From contig JALUVB010000191.1 of the NCBI GenBank assembly GCA_027021085.1, positions 1 to 6,028 on the forward strand: DNA of 6,028 nucleotides. The letters are read 5' to 3'. The notes beneath the pieces are model-generated. The model was not told the DNA's origin and ran no database searches. It saw nothing but the letters and a program-made list of their open reading frames with translations. The translations under genes were made by a program, and so were the position numbers. Source of the stretch: a bacterium. Its GTDB lineage: Bacteria > CAIJMQ01 > JAADFP01. Shown piece after piece: positions 1 through 6,028 of the stretch. Positions within the stretch are counted from its first letter, which is position 1, and each line of letters opens with the position of its first letter.

Positions 1-1671
1 CCAAAAGCTCCGGTAACCATAAAAAGCCTGGCCCTGGAAATCCCCTTAAAGGAAGAGGATGCCCTGTACATGAAGGCAAAGGAGATGTTTACTGACCCCA
101 ATTGGGGCTGGTATGCTGCTGCTCTTTATAAAGGGGCAAAAGGAAACGGAAGAGACCTTTTGAAGATTAGTAATAAATGGTTCTTTTCCGCTAAGGGTTG
201 GCTCTGGCCGAACAAATTTATGCACTATGTCTGGGTAGGAGGGGACAAGGTGGGGTTATCGGTAACCTTTAATTCAGATAAGAATTTTTACACTAAAAAG
301 TATGTAGAGATTTTAAACAAGGGCAAGACAAAGGAACTGCGGTTTAATTTTATTGGTTCCCCCTATCCCTTGCAAGAGCCCCTATCCTACACCCTGGCCC
401 TGCATGCCACGCCGGTTAAGCCTTTGCCGAAAGATCCCCGGAAATGGCATTACGGATACGGTGGCGGTGGTGACCTTAGGACTCAACCCGGGAACCAGAA
501 AGACTTTTATGCCGTGACTCCCTATCGCCTTACCCGGGCCATGGGCTGGCCTGGACTAACCCCGGCAGGAAAAAGAAGGGTAGAAGCATTCTGGAAAGAA
601 GGGGTGAGAGTATTCCCGGATTATTACACGAATATGACCACGGTAGAGATGCCGGAGTTCCAGCTTTTTGGCCGGGAATGGGAGACCATTCCCAAAAGAA
701 GATGGCCCTCAGGAAAATTCACCACGGCGGTGGTCTGTTTGAGAGATTCTTATACAAATTTCCTGTTATGGGGTATAAATAAGATGATAGATGAAGGCCT
801 GAGGGGTATATATTTTGATTCATCGGGGGTTCTGGCCTGCATAAATGGATACCACGGTTGTGGGTATATTGACAATACAGGGAGACGCAGGCCTACTATT
901 AATCTATTCGGAGCCAGGGAAGCATATAAGAGGATTTATACCCTCTTCAAATCAAGACACCCGGGTTCCTTTATCATCGCCCATGCAGTTCCGATAAGTC
1001 CCCTGGCCTCTTTTGTAGATGGAACCACGGAAGGTGAGTTCTGGGGTGGTCGTCAGAAGAAATACGGCTATTCTCAGCTCACACCGGACTTTTTCAGGAC
1101 CGGTTTTGCTACGTTCCAGGAGTATGGAGTTCCCTTTGAATTCTATGCATTTTTAGCTTATAACCGGGTGGAGAAAAAATGGAGGGTGCCTGCGGAGGAG
1201 GTTCTTGCCCTAACCCTTATTCATAATATTTATCCTCTGGCAAACCGGGTTGGCGGTGGTTGGGGCATAGGGCTGCAGCAGTTAAAACCGGTATGGGAGA
1301 TAATGGATGATTGGTATACCACTTCTGAATGGATTCCTTACTGGAAAAGTAGCAGTCTGGTACAATCATCTATGGATAATGTAAAAGTGAGTGTATACCT
1401 AAAAAAAGCAGAGAAGAAAGCCTTGCTTCTGGTGGCAAATCTTGCTAATAGCCAGGCAAGAGGAGAATTGAAAATTAATCTTGCAGGTTTTGGCTGGAAA
1501 AAAGAAGGAGTAAGAGTGACAAGAATTAAACGGGCAAAATTCGAAGTAAAAAATGGGATACTCAAAGAAATAAAACCGATGACAAAAGAGGCAATTACTC
1601 TGACAGATTCCGCAATAGAGGTTTCTCTGCCCGGGAAGAGCATACAATTCATCCTGCTGGGAAAAAACTAA
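1..1671 (+). CDS. GH123-like (DUF6067-type) glycosidase-like protein, 5' partial
   Basis: The reading frame is open from base 1 with no stop, so the Met at 70 is internal and the true start lies upstream; 556 residues are visible. Numbering from that Met, residues about 1-115 resemble the beta-sandwich N-terminal region of GH123-like proteins, ending in the characteristic LHATPVKPLPKDPRKWH stretch. Residues about 125-420 look like a TIM-barrel catalytic region, with a strand-end motif GIYFDSSG (Asp250) and a later DGTTEGEF motif (Asp317, Glu321, Glu323), both plausible active-site positions. Residues about 430-533 form a C-terminal beta-rich domain. Known GH123 enzymes are beta-N-acetylgalactosaminidases that use an adjacent Asp-Glu pair; here Asp250 is followed by Ser-Ser, so the substrate should not be assumed. 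Whether the protein is exported cannot be told without the N-terminus. It leads the visible operon, 24 bp before the next gene. The family assignment is moderately sure, the reaction is not. Confidence 0.72.
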   Translation, partial: PKAPVTIKSLALEIPLKEEDALYMKAKEMFTDPNWGWYAAALYKGAKGNGRDLLKISNKWFFSAKGWLWPNKFMHYVWVGGDKVGLSVTFNSDKNFYTKKYVEILNKGKTKELRFNFIGSPYPLQEPLSYTLALHATPVKPLPKDPRKWHYGYGGGGDLRTQPGNQKDFYAVTPYRLTRAMGWPGLTPAGKRRVEAFWKEGVRVFPDYYTNMTTVEMPEFQLFGREWETIPKRRWPSGKFTTAVVCLRDSYTNFLLWGINKMIDEGLRGIYFDSSGVLACINGYHGCGYIDNTGRRRPTINLFGAREAYKRIYTLFKSRHPGSFIIAHAVPISPLASFVDGTTEGEFWGGRQKKYGYSQLTPDFFRTGFATFQEYGVPFEFYAFLAYNRVEKKWRVPAEEVLALTLIHNIYPLANRVGGGWGIGLQQLKPVWEIMDDWYTTSEWIPYWKSSSLVQSSMDNVKVSVYLKKAEKKALLLVANLANSQARGELKINLAGFGWKKEGVRVTRIKRAKFEVKNGILKEIKPMTKEAITLTDSAIEVSLPGKSIQFILLGKN

Positions 1672-1695
1672 GAAAGAAAAGGAGGGAGATAGAAC

Positions 1696-2313
1696 ATGGG
1701 TAAGATATTAAAAATGACCTGGGGGGTAATGGCTTTGGCGGTTTTGTTTTCTGGGCAGCTGCTGTGGGGTGAGGAGAGAGCAAATCTTCTAAAAAACCCC
1801 GGATTTGAGAAGATTAAACCCTTTACTGTGCCCGAAAGAATGAAAGGAATAATAGAAGCCACGGAAATACCCGAGGGATGGTCAATAGGGTCCGGTAGTT
1901 ATCCCGGAAAACTCACGGTGATATATGATGTAGAGACCTCCCACGGCGGTTCCAGGTATATAAAGTTAGAGAATAAACCTACCCCCGCAAGAAAGACCTA
2001 TGTGCTTTTTGCGGGGGCCGGTCATAACCGGCCGGTACGGGTTACCCCGGGTAAAAAATACTTGATTAAAGTCTGGGTAAAAGGAGAAGGATCTATAGGC
2101 ATAATTGCTTATGGATTTACCGGGCGAACGTTTATCCATGCATTCGGGTCCGGGCGGATGCAGGTAAACAGCCCGGATGAGTGGAAGGAATACAAGTTTG
2201 AGTTTGATACCAAGGAAAGTGATAAAGATATCAATGGCTTACAGCCTGCTTTCAGCATAGGAGGCACCCTGTACCTGGACGATGCCTATATGGGAGTTTT
2301 GCCCGCAGAATAG
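1696..2313 (+). CDS. Small secreted carbohydrate-binding (CBM4/9-like) protein
   Basis: This 205-residue protein starts with a typical signal peptide: basic residues (Lys3, Lys6), a hydrophobic core at about residues 8-23, then a polar segment where cleavage is likely near residues 25-28. There is no Cys anywhere, so it is not a lipoprotein. The mature part opens with NLLKNPGFE, the usual first strand of jelly-roll carbohydrate-binding modules, then has a PEGW segment, an RVTPGKKYLIKVWVKG strand pair and a DEWKEYKFEFD strand, and closes with GTLYLDDAYM, also typical of this fold. No catalytic domain is attached. The start is supported by GGAGGG at 1681-1686, nine bases before ATG. It probably binds glycan outside the cell or in the periplasm and may help the neighbouring enzymes, but the ligand cannot be read from the sequence. 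A structural or non-sugar-binding role for the jelly roll is possible. Confidence 0.75.
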   Translation: MGKILKMTWGVMALAVLFSGQLLWGEERANLLKNPGFEKIKPFTVPERMKGIIEATEIPEGWSIGSGSYPGKLTVIYDVETSHGGSRYIKLENKPTPARKTYVLFAGAGHNRPVRVTPGKKYLIKVWVKGEGSIGIIAYGFTGRTFIHAFGSGRMQVNSPDEWKEYKFEFDTKESDKDINGLQPAFSIGGTLYLDDAYMGVLPAE

Positions 2314-2327
2314 GCAACATATATACC
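2299..2327 (+). promoter_or_regulatory. Possible weak sigma70-type promoter before the GH95-like gene
   Basis: TTGCCC at 2299-2304 and TATACC at 2322-2327 are separated by 17 bases, each matching the consensus at four of six positions. The -35 part lies inside the end of the preceding gene. The gap that follows is AT-rich, and another -10-like TATATT sits at 2335-2340 without a convincing -35. This could give the downstream pair of genes their own transcription, but matches of this quality occur by chance. Confidence 0.18.
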
Positions 2328-2350
2328 CGGGCGATATATTTAATATTTAA

Positions 2351-2357
2351 GGGAGGA
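2351..2357 (+). promoter_or_regulatory. Ribosome binding site of the GH95-like gene, long spacer
   Basis: GGGAGGA at 2351-2357 is a strong Shine-Dalgarno sequence. It lies 11 bases before the ATG at 2369, compared with nine and six bases for the other visible sites. No in-frame ATG, GTG or TTG lies between them, so the ATG at 2369 remains the best start. Confidence 0.6.
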
Positions 2358-2368
2358 ATATCAGTATA

Positions 2369-4732
2369 ATGGAAAAGAATTTAAGCAGCTTTCTCAGGAA
2401 ACAGGATGTAATAAATAAAAAACCTGCGCAGGAATGGGAGGAGGGGCTTCCTCTGGGCAACGGGGATATGGGGGTAATGGTCTGGGGAGACGGCAATCCT
2501 TTAAAACTAACCATAGACAAGGCCGATGTCTGGGATACCCGCAACCCGGAGTGGGACAGCAGTTTTCGTTTTAACCGGGCCAAAGAATTGCATCAAGCCG
2601 GGAAAAAAGAAGAATTCCTGAAATATATCAAGGCAAAGATTAAATACAATGACATTGCTCCCACTAAATTAGGTGTAGGCAGAATAGAAATCAGGGGAAA
2701 TCACAAGCCGCTTCAGGTGGAGAAAGCGAGGCTTTCCCTTGCTCAGGCGGTAGTCAAAACCAACCTCACAACCGATAATGCCCGGGGCAAACTGGAAGTA
2801 TTTGTCAGCAGAACAAGGCCACTTATCCTGGTGAGATGGCCGGATTCCCTGCAGCTTAAGGCAAAATATAAAAGCTTCTTCCATCTGGTAAGGAGTGGAG
2901 AGCCTAAAAAAAGCATAGGTTATCCGCATATAAAGGCAGACCTGAGCAAGTACGGCTACAGAGAACCTCTCTCCGCTTCCTATAAGGATGCCCACTACAG
3001 CCTGCAGGAAATACCTGACGGAGGAAGGGTAGCAGTAGTCTGGAAGGAGGTTAAAAAAAGAGGTTTCTGTGAGTTAAGGCTATCCATTGCTTACAGTCTC
3101 TCGGGAGAAGATGTGCTGGAAATTGCCTATCAAAATATTGAGGAGTCTTCCTCCCTCTCCTGGCGAAAAATTTTCCGGGAACATGCTGCCTGGTGGAATT
3201 CGTTCTGGGAGGAAAGGTCAATAATTCACCTGCCTGATGCGAAGCTGGAAAATTTATATCATTTAGAGATGTACAAATTCGCTTCCTCTTCCCGGCAGGA
3301 GGGCATACCCATAAGCCTGGTGGGGGTATGGAGCCCGGATGAGTTTATGCCTCCCTGGCAGGGAGATTATCACAACGATATAAATACCGAGATGTCCTAC
3401 TGGCCAGCCTACGCAGGCAATTGCCTTGACCTTGCGGAGCCTTTTAACCGTTACATGATAGAACAGTTAGAGGCAGAGCGGGAGCACAGCACTCAGGTAT
3501 TCGGGTTTGAGTGTGCCAAAGTTCCCTCCAATGGGATGCCTACAGGGAGAATTGGCAGCGCATGCGTCTGTGATATCTGGGTAGGAATCAATGCCTGGCT
3601 GGGACATCATCTCTGGTTATACTGGCTTTACAGCCAGGATAAGGATTTTTTGAAGAAAAAGGCTATGCCCTATTTCCGGGAAAGCGTCAGGTTCTATCTG
3701 GGAATCTTAGAAAAAGACGAGAAGGGATTCTATAATATTCCCTTTAGTTATTCCCCGGAATGGTTCGGAGGACCGGAGAAAGGAGTAGGCCCCACTCTCT
3801 GGAATAACCAGTTTGCCGGTTTTGGGAAAAATCCCTCCTGCGACTTAGCCCTGGTGAGAAACCTCTTCTCCTGGGCAATAGAATCCAGTCAGATTCTCGG
3901 ACAGTATGAAAAAGAACGCGCTCTCTGGCAGGAGGTTCTGGACCACCTTGCCCCCTATCCAGCCTGGAAACCTTATGGCATACTGGTGTTTGAGGATGTC
4001 CCCTATTCCACCAATCATCGTCATTTAAGCCATCTCCTGTGCATTTATCCTCTCGGAGACCTGAACATTGAAGGGACAGAAGAAGAAAGAGAACTTCTGA
4101 GGCAGAGTATAGAGAATCTCATTATACGGGGGACAGGAGAATGGGCAGGCTGGAGTTACAGCCATGCTGCCTGTATAGCTGCCCGGGTAAATATGCCCCA
4201 CTGGGCGGTAAGGTTGTTGCATACTTATCTGGATTATTTTGTAACCAGGACCGGGTTTCACAAGAACGGGGAAGAGGGTATCTATGGGCTTACTCTGCAA
4301 ATCGGCTCTGCTATTACACACGAGGGCGGATTCGGAGCGGCCACAGCCATACAGGAGATGTGTCTTCAGAGCTGGGGAGGAATAATCAGGATTTTCCCGG
4401 CTATCCCGCAGCAATGGAAGGAATTATATTTCCTGGGATTGAGAGCTGAGGGCGCATTTGTGGTAAGTGCCTGGAGGGAGAAAGGAGAAACTGTGGGGGT
4501 GGATATTTTATCAGAAAAAGGGAAAAAGTGTGTGCTGAAGAATCCTTTTGGAGAAAAAAGTTTTTTACTTAGCAATGGCAATCGGGAAGTAAGCTATAAA
4601 TTAAGCGGCAATAAAATAATATTTGCTACCGAAAAAGGAAAAACTTATTCCCTGCGCTGCAAAGGGAAAAGACCGGATAAACCGCTTCTCAGACCAGCCT
4701 CACCAGGAAATACTTTTGGGATAAAGTTATGA
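2369..4732 (+). CDS. GH95-like glycosidase with altered base residues
   Basis: This 787-residue protein follows the GH95 architecture. The N-terminal beta domain opens with EGLPLGNGDMGVMVWGDG (residues about 25-42) and runs to about 260; a linker reaches about 300, an (alpha/alpha)6 barrel runs to about 675, and a beta-rich C-terminus ends the protein. Barrel landmarks are GDYHNDINTEMSYWPA (332-347), SPE (462-464), HRHLSHL (550-556), WAGWSYSHA (592-600) and HEGGFG (651-656). Known GH95 members are inverting alpha-L-fucosidases or alpha-L-galactosidases. Glu464 fits their general acid. Against the base set Asn/Asn/Asp of the Bifidobacterium enzyme, this protein shows Asp337, Asn339 and Glu652. 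There is no signal peptide, so it probably acts in the cytoplasm on imported oligosaccharides. Its stop overlaps the next start (ATGA), implying coupled translation. The family is quite sure; activity on fucose is only one option, and a divergent GH95/GH65-related subfamily with another sugar is equally plausible. Confidence 0.85.
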   Translation: MEKNLSSFLRKQDVINKKPAQEWEEGLPLGNGDMGVMVWGDGNPLKLTIDKADVWDTRNPEWDSSFRFNRAKELHQAGKKEEFLKYIKAKIKYNDIAPTKLGVGRIEIRGNHKPLQVEKARLSLAQAVVKTNLTTDNARGKLEVFVSRTRPLILVRWPDSLQLKAKYKSFFHLVRSGEPKKSIGYPHIKADLSKYGYREPLSASYKDAHYSLQEIPDGGRVAVVWKEVKKRGFCELRLSIAYSLSGEDVLEIAYQNIEESSSLSWRKIFREHAAWWNSFWEERSIIHLPDAKLENLYHLEMYKFASSSRQEGIPISLVGVWSPDEFMPPWQGDYHNDINTEMSYWPAYAGNCLDLAEPFNRYMIEQLEAEREHSTQVFGFECAKVPSNGMPTGRIGSACVCDIWVGINAWLGHHLWLYWLYSQDKDFLKKKAMPYFRESVRFYLGILEKDEKGFYNIPFSYSPEWFGGPEKGVGPTLWNNQFAGFGKNPSCDLALVRNLFSWAIESSQILGQYEKERALWQEVLDHLAPYPAWKPYGILVFEDVPYSTNHRHLSHLLCIYPLGDLNIEGTEEERELLRQSIENLIIRGTGEWAGWSYSHAACIAARVNMPHWAVRLLHTYLDYFVTRTGFHKNGEEGIYGLTLQIGSAITHEGGFGAATAIQEMCLQSWGGIIRIFPAIPQQWKELYFLGLRAEGAFVVSAWREKGETVGVDILSEKGKKCVLKNPFGEKSFLLSNGNREVSYKLSGNKIIFATEKGKTYSLRCKGKRPDKPLLRPASPGNTFGIKL

Positions 4733-5760
4733 AAGCAAAGAAGAGAGCTTTAGCAGTATTTGAGGGGATTAAGTTAGATAGATTTCCCATGTGGTATGGA
4801 GCCGACTCCAAAACCACCTCAAACCTCATGGAACTCCTGGGGATAGAGGAAGAAGAGCAGCTCCTGCGTGCCCTGGGAATTGATTTTAGAACTATAAGGC
4901 CGCGTTACATTGGTCCCCCGCTTGCCCAATACGAAGATGGCAGCGTGGATACTGTGTGGGGAATTCGCAGGGGAGGAGCCTACTATGGGCAGGCTCTTAA
5001 TCATCCCCTTAGTGGGGCAGAATCAGTAAAAGACATAGAAAACTTTCCCTGGCCTGACCCGGCAGAGTGGGAGGTGAGCCATGTAGTAGAGGAAGCCAGG
5101 AGATACCAGGATTTTTGCCTGATAGGTGGTGCTTGGTCGCCTTTCTTCCACGATGTGTCGGAGCTATTCGGTATGGAGGAAATGTTTGTAAAAATGGTCT
5201 TGCAGCCAGGTGTAGTGGAGGCAGCCTGTGAAAAATGCGTGGAATTCTATCAAGACCAGTCAAGGCGAATGTTTGAACTTGCCGGTGATTTGCTGGACAT
5301 ATTTTTCCTAGGTAATGATTTCGGTTCACAGAATGGACTGCTCTGTTCTCCCGATATGTGGAGGCGTTTCTTCGCCCCGGGCATAAAAGCGATAATTGAC
5401 CTGGGACATAAATACGGGTTAAAAGTGGCTTTGCATTCATGTGGTGATATTCACGAAATTTTGCCTGACCTTATAGATATGGGGCTTGATGCCATAAATC
5501 CTATTCAGGTTAGTGCTGCGAACATGGACCCGGTAAAATTAAAGAAAGAATTTGGCAAAGATATTGTTTTCTTCGGGGGTATAGATATTGAGGTTTTACG
5601 CTGTGGTACGGAGGGAGATGTGCGTAATGAAACGCGGCGCATAATTCAGATTCTGGGAGAGGACAACCGCTATATTGTAGCTCCTTCGCATGATTATCTT
5701 TTACCGGAAATACCAGCTGAAAATATTGTGGCTATGTATGAAGAGGCAAAGAAAGTATGA
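4729..5760 (+). CDS. URO-D superfamily protein, probable cobamide methyltransferase type
   Basis: This 343-residue protein is full length for the uroporphyrinogen decarboxylase superfamily, a TIM-barrel family that also includes MtaA/MtbA-type methyltransferases acting on methylcobamides. Its N-terminus (ALAVFEGIKLDRFPMWYG) lacks the RQAGR signature through which true HemE binds porphyrin carboxylates, so heme synthesis is unlikely. LHSCGDI at 235-241 supplies a His236-X-Cys238 pair like the zinc ligands of MtaA-type enzymes. Where those proteins have a third Cys near the C-terminus, this one has APSHDY with His321; Cys292 is another candidate ligand. The C-terminal PEIPAENIVAMYEEAKK is typical of the family. 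The protein is soluble with no signal peptide. No Shine-Dalgarno is seen; the start is set by the ATGA overlap with the GH95-like gene. Methyl transfer from a methylated sugar or glycoside is an inference from context. No corrinoid protein gene is visible here. Confidence 0.8.
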   Translation: MKAKKRALAVFEGIKLDRFPMWYGADSKTTSNLMELLGIEEEEQLLRALGIDFRTIRPRYIGPPLAQYEDGSVDTVWGIRRGGAYYGQALNHPLSGAESVKDIENFPWPDPAEWEVSHVVEEARRYQDFCLIGGAWSPFFHDVSELFGMEEMFVKMVLQPGVVEAACEKCVEFYQDQSRRMFELAGDLLDIFFLGNDFGSQNGLLCSPDMWRRFFAPGIKAIIDLGHKYGLKVALHSCGDIHEILPDLIDMGLDAINPIQVSAANMDPVKLKKEFGKDIVFFGGIDIEVLRCGTEGDVRNETRRIIQILGEDNRYIVAPSHDYLLPEIPAENIVAMYEEAKKV

Positions 5761-5828
5761 AGAAATTTATAGAAAAAAGAGTAGTGTTTTTATTGCACCA
5801 GGTTATAGTGATTGCAAAGGTTTTGTAG
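5757..5828 (+). CDS. Possible 23-residue peptide ORF or gene remnant
   Basis: An ATG at 5757 overlaps the URO-D-like stop as ATGA, repeating the junction used one gene earlier, and the frame runs 23 codons to a TAG at 5826-5828. The peptide begins MKKFIEKR and continues into a hydrophobic stretch (VVFLL, VIVIAKVL), so it looks like a basic head with a short hydrophobic tail. No good ribosome binding site precedes it, so expression would depend on coupling. After the TAG the same frame stays open for 15 more codons to a second TAG at 5874-5876, which could suggest a decayed gene. Chance is the more likely explanation. Confidence 0.2.
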   Translation: MKKFIEKRVVFLLHQVIVIAKVL

Positions 5829-5854
5829 CCTGGTACTCTATTATTGCCTAAGTT
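5792..5854 (+). repeat. Three imperfect ATTGC...GTT direct repeats
   Basis: Copies lie at 5792-5804 (ATTGCACCAGGTT), 5811-5822 (ATTGCAAAGGTT) and 5843-5854 (ATTGCCTAAGTT). Their starts are 19 and 32 bases apart. They fall in the gap before the GH42-like gene, so they could be regulator sites, but the copies are short and degenerate. Confidence 0.25.
5797..5834 (+). other. Weak inverted repeat with a long loop
   Basis: ACCAGG at 5797-5802 and CCTGGT at 5829-5834 can pair around a 26-base loop; GAGTA at 5779-5783 and TACTC at 5834-5838 could extend this with a bulge. There is no T-run after it, so it is not a convincing intrinsic terminator. It may be an RNA fold at the operon end or chance. 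Confidence 0.2.
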
Positions 5855-5894
5855 GGGAAAGGTAGCGGGTTCATAGCTGATAGGGAAGAGTTAA

Positions 5895-5907
5895 ATGTAC
5901 TATACAT
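5895..5907 (+). promoter_or_regulatory. Small palindrome upstream of the GH42-like gene
   Basis: ATGTA-CTA-TACAT forms a perfect 5-bp inverted repeat with a 3-base centre, 24 bases before the downstream start codon. The position would suit an operator or a -10 region (TATACA at 5901-5906), but no matching -35 element is seen at the right distance. Confidence 0.2.
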
Positions 5908-5919
5908 AGTTCAAATAAC

Positions 5920-5925
5920 AAGGAG
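5920..5925 (+). promoter_or_regulatory. Ribosome binding site of the GH42-like gene
   Basis: AAGGAG lies six bases before the ATG at 5932 and fixes that start. It marks a new independently initiated gene after the 171-bp gap, unlike the overlap-coupled junctions upstream. Confidence 0.65.
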
Positions 5926-5931
5926 TATAGC

Positions 5932-6028
5932 ATGTCAGGGAAAAATAGGGGTAAAAAAAATATTGAAAAAGATTTATTTCCCTACGGGGTACAGTACTAC
6001 CGTGCTCCCACGCCTCTGCCGGAAGAAT
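5932..6028 (+). CDS. GH42-type beta-galactosidase-like protein, 3' partial
   Basis: Only the first 32 codons are in the window and the frame is open at its end. After a basic, lysine-rich leader of about 14 residues comes LFPYGVQYYRAPTPLPEE. This closely resembles the first beta-strand and loop of the GH42 beta-galactosidase TIM barrel, where a FPYGxQYYR-PxPP-x-EW opening is common. The leader has no hydrophobic core, so the enzyme would be cytoplasmic. The start is supported by AAGGAG six bases upstream. The catalytic glutamates lie outside the window, so the activity cannot be judged. Its presence suggests that the locus continues with glycan breakdown, perhaps of galactosides. A GH42-related barrel protein with another specificity is the main alternative. 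Confidence 0.65.
   Translation, partial: MSGKNRGKKNIEKDLFPYGVQYYRAPTPLPEE

Noticed and set aside
70-81. ATG at 70 as the true start of the first gene
   Set aside because: The frame is open without a stop back to base 1, and upstream codons read as ordinary protein continuing into the same domain; no ribosome binding site stands at a proper distance.
1338-1652. Minus-strand open frames opposite the C-terminal domain of the first gene
   Set aside because: Their hydrophobic, Phe- and Ser-rich translations are the usual antisense product of a Lys- and Glu-rich coding strand.
4025-4414. Minus-strand open frame of 129 codons inside the GH95-like gene
   Set aside because: It covers the HRHLSHL-to-HEGGFG region of the real gene in antisense, and its translation resembles nothing known.
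4141-4449. Plus-strand open frame of 102 codons in another frame of the GH95-like gene
   Set aside because: It is wholly contained in the conserved barrel region of the real frame and shows no protein-like family motifs.
5009-5440. Minus-strand open frame of 143 codons inside the URO-D-like gene
   Set aside because: It lies opposite strongly conserved family motifs, its translation has no recognisable domain, and it is best explained as a shadow of the real gene.
4729-5760. Assignment of the URO-D-like gene as hemE
   Set aside because: The RQAGR porphyrin-binding signature is absent and a His-X-Cys metal motif is present; the glycosidase context also does not fit heme synthesis.
5826-5828. 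TAG read as pyrrolysine in the mini-ORF
   Set aside because: The methyltransferase context made this tempting, but the frame reaches another TAG after 15 codons and the product resembles no pyrrolysine-containing methylamine methyltransferase.
5797-5834. Intrinsic terminator after the URO-D-like gene
   Set aside because: The stem is only six pairs around a 26-base loop and no T-run follows.

Overview
The window reads as a bacterial carbohydrate-degradation locus with every gene on the + strand. In order it holds the C-terminal part of a GH123-like glycosidase-type protein (1-1671, 5' end outside the window), a small secreted carbohydrate-binding-type protein (1696-2313), a GH95-like (alpha/alpha)6-barrel glycosidase (2369-4732), and a uroporphyrinogen-decarboxylase-superfamily protein of the cobamide methyltransferase-like type (4729-5760). 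A 171-bp gap with small repeats follows, and then the first 32 codons of a GH42-type beta-galactosidase-like gene (5932 to the window end). No RNA gene, insertion sequence, CRISPR array or origin was recognised. All identifications come from motifs read by eye, without database searches.

The organism cannot be named from this sequence. Base composition is moderate by eye, Shine-Dalgarno sequences are strong and purine-rich, and ATA, AGA and AGG codons are common. Similar mixtures of orphan glycosidases and URO-D-like methyltransferases, without SusC/SusD transporters, are in my recollection typical of uncultivated or environmental lineages such as the PVC superphylum (Lentisphaerota, Kiritimatiellota, Omnitrophota), Hydrogenedentota, Armatimonadota and Poribacteria. 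This is an inference held with low confidence.

The first four genes are packed as an operon, with gaps of 24 and 55 bp and then an ATGA overlap that couples the GH95-like gene to the URO-D-like gene. Only the small binding protein has a visible signal peptide. The GH95-like, URO-D-like and GH42-like proteins appear cytoplasmic, and the N-terminus of the first protein is not visible. A simple model is uptake of glycan fragments followed by intracellular removal of unusual sugars.

Three points deserve attention. The GH95-like enzyme keeps the expected acid but differs at two of the three residues that make up the base machinery of characterised GH95 fucosidases (Asn to Asp, Asp to Glu). The URO-D-like protein has a His-X-Cys metal motif and lacks the porphyrin-binding Arg signature, so it is more likely a methyl-transfer protein than a heme enzyme. 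Its translational coupling to a glycosidase raises the untested possibility that the locus processes O-methylated sugars.
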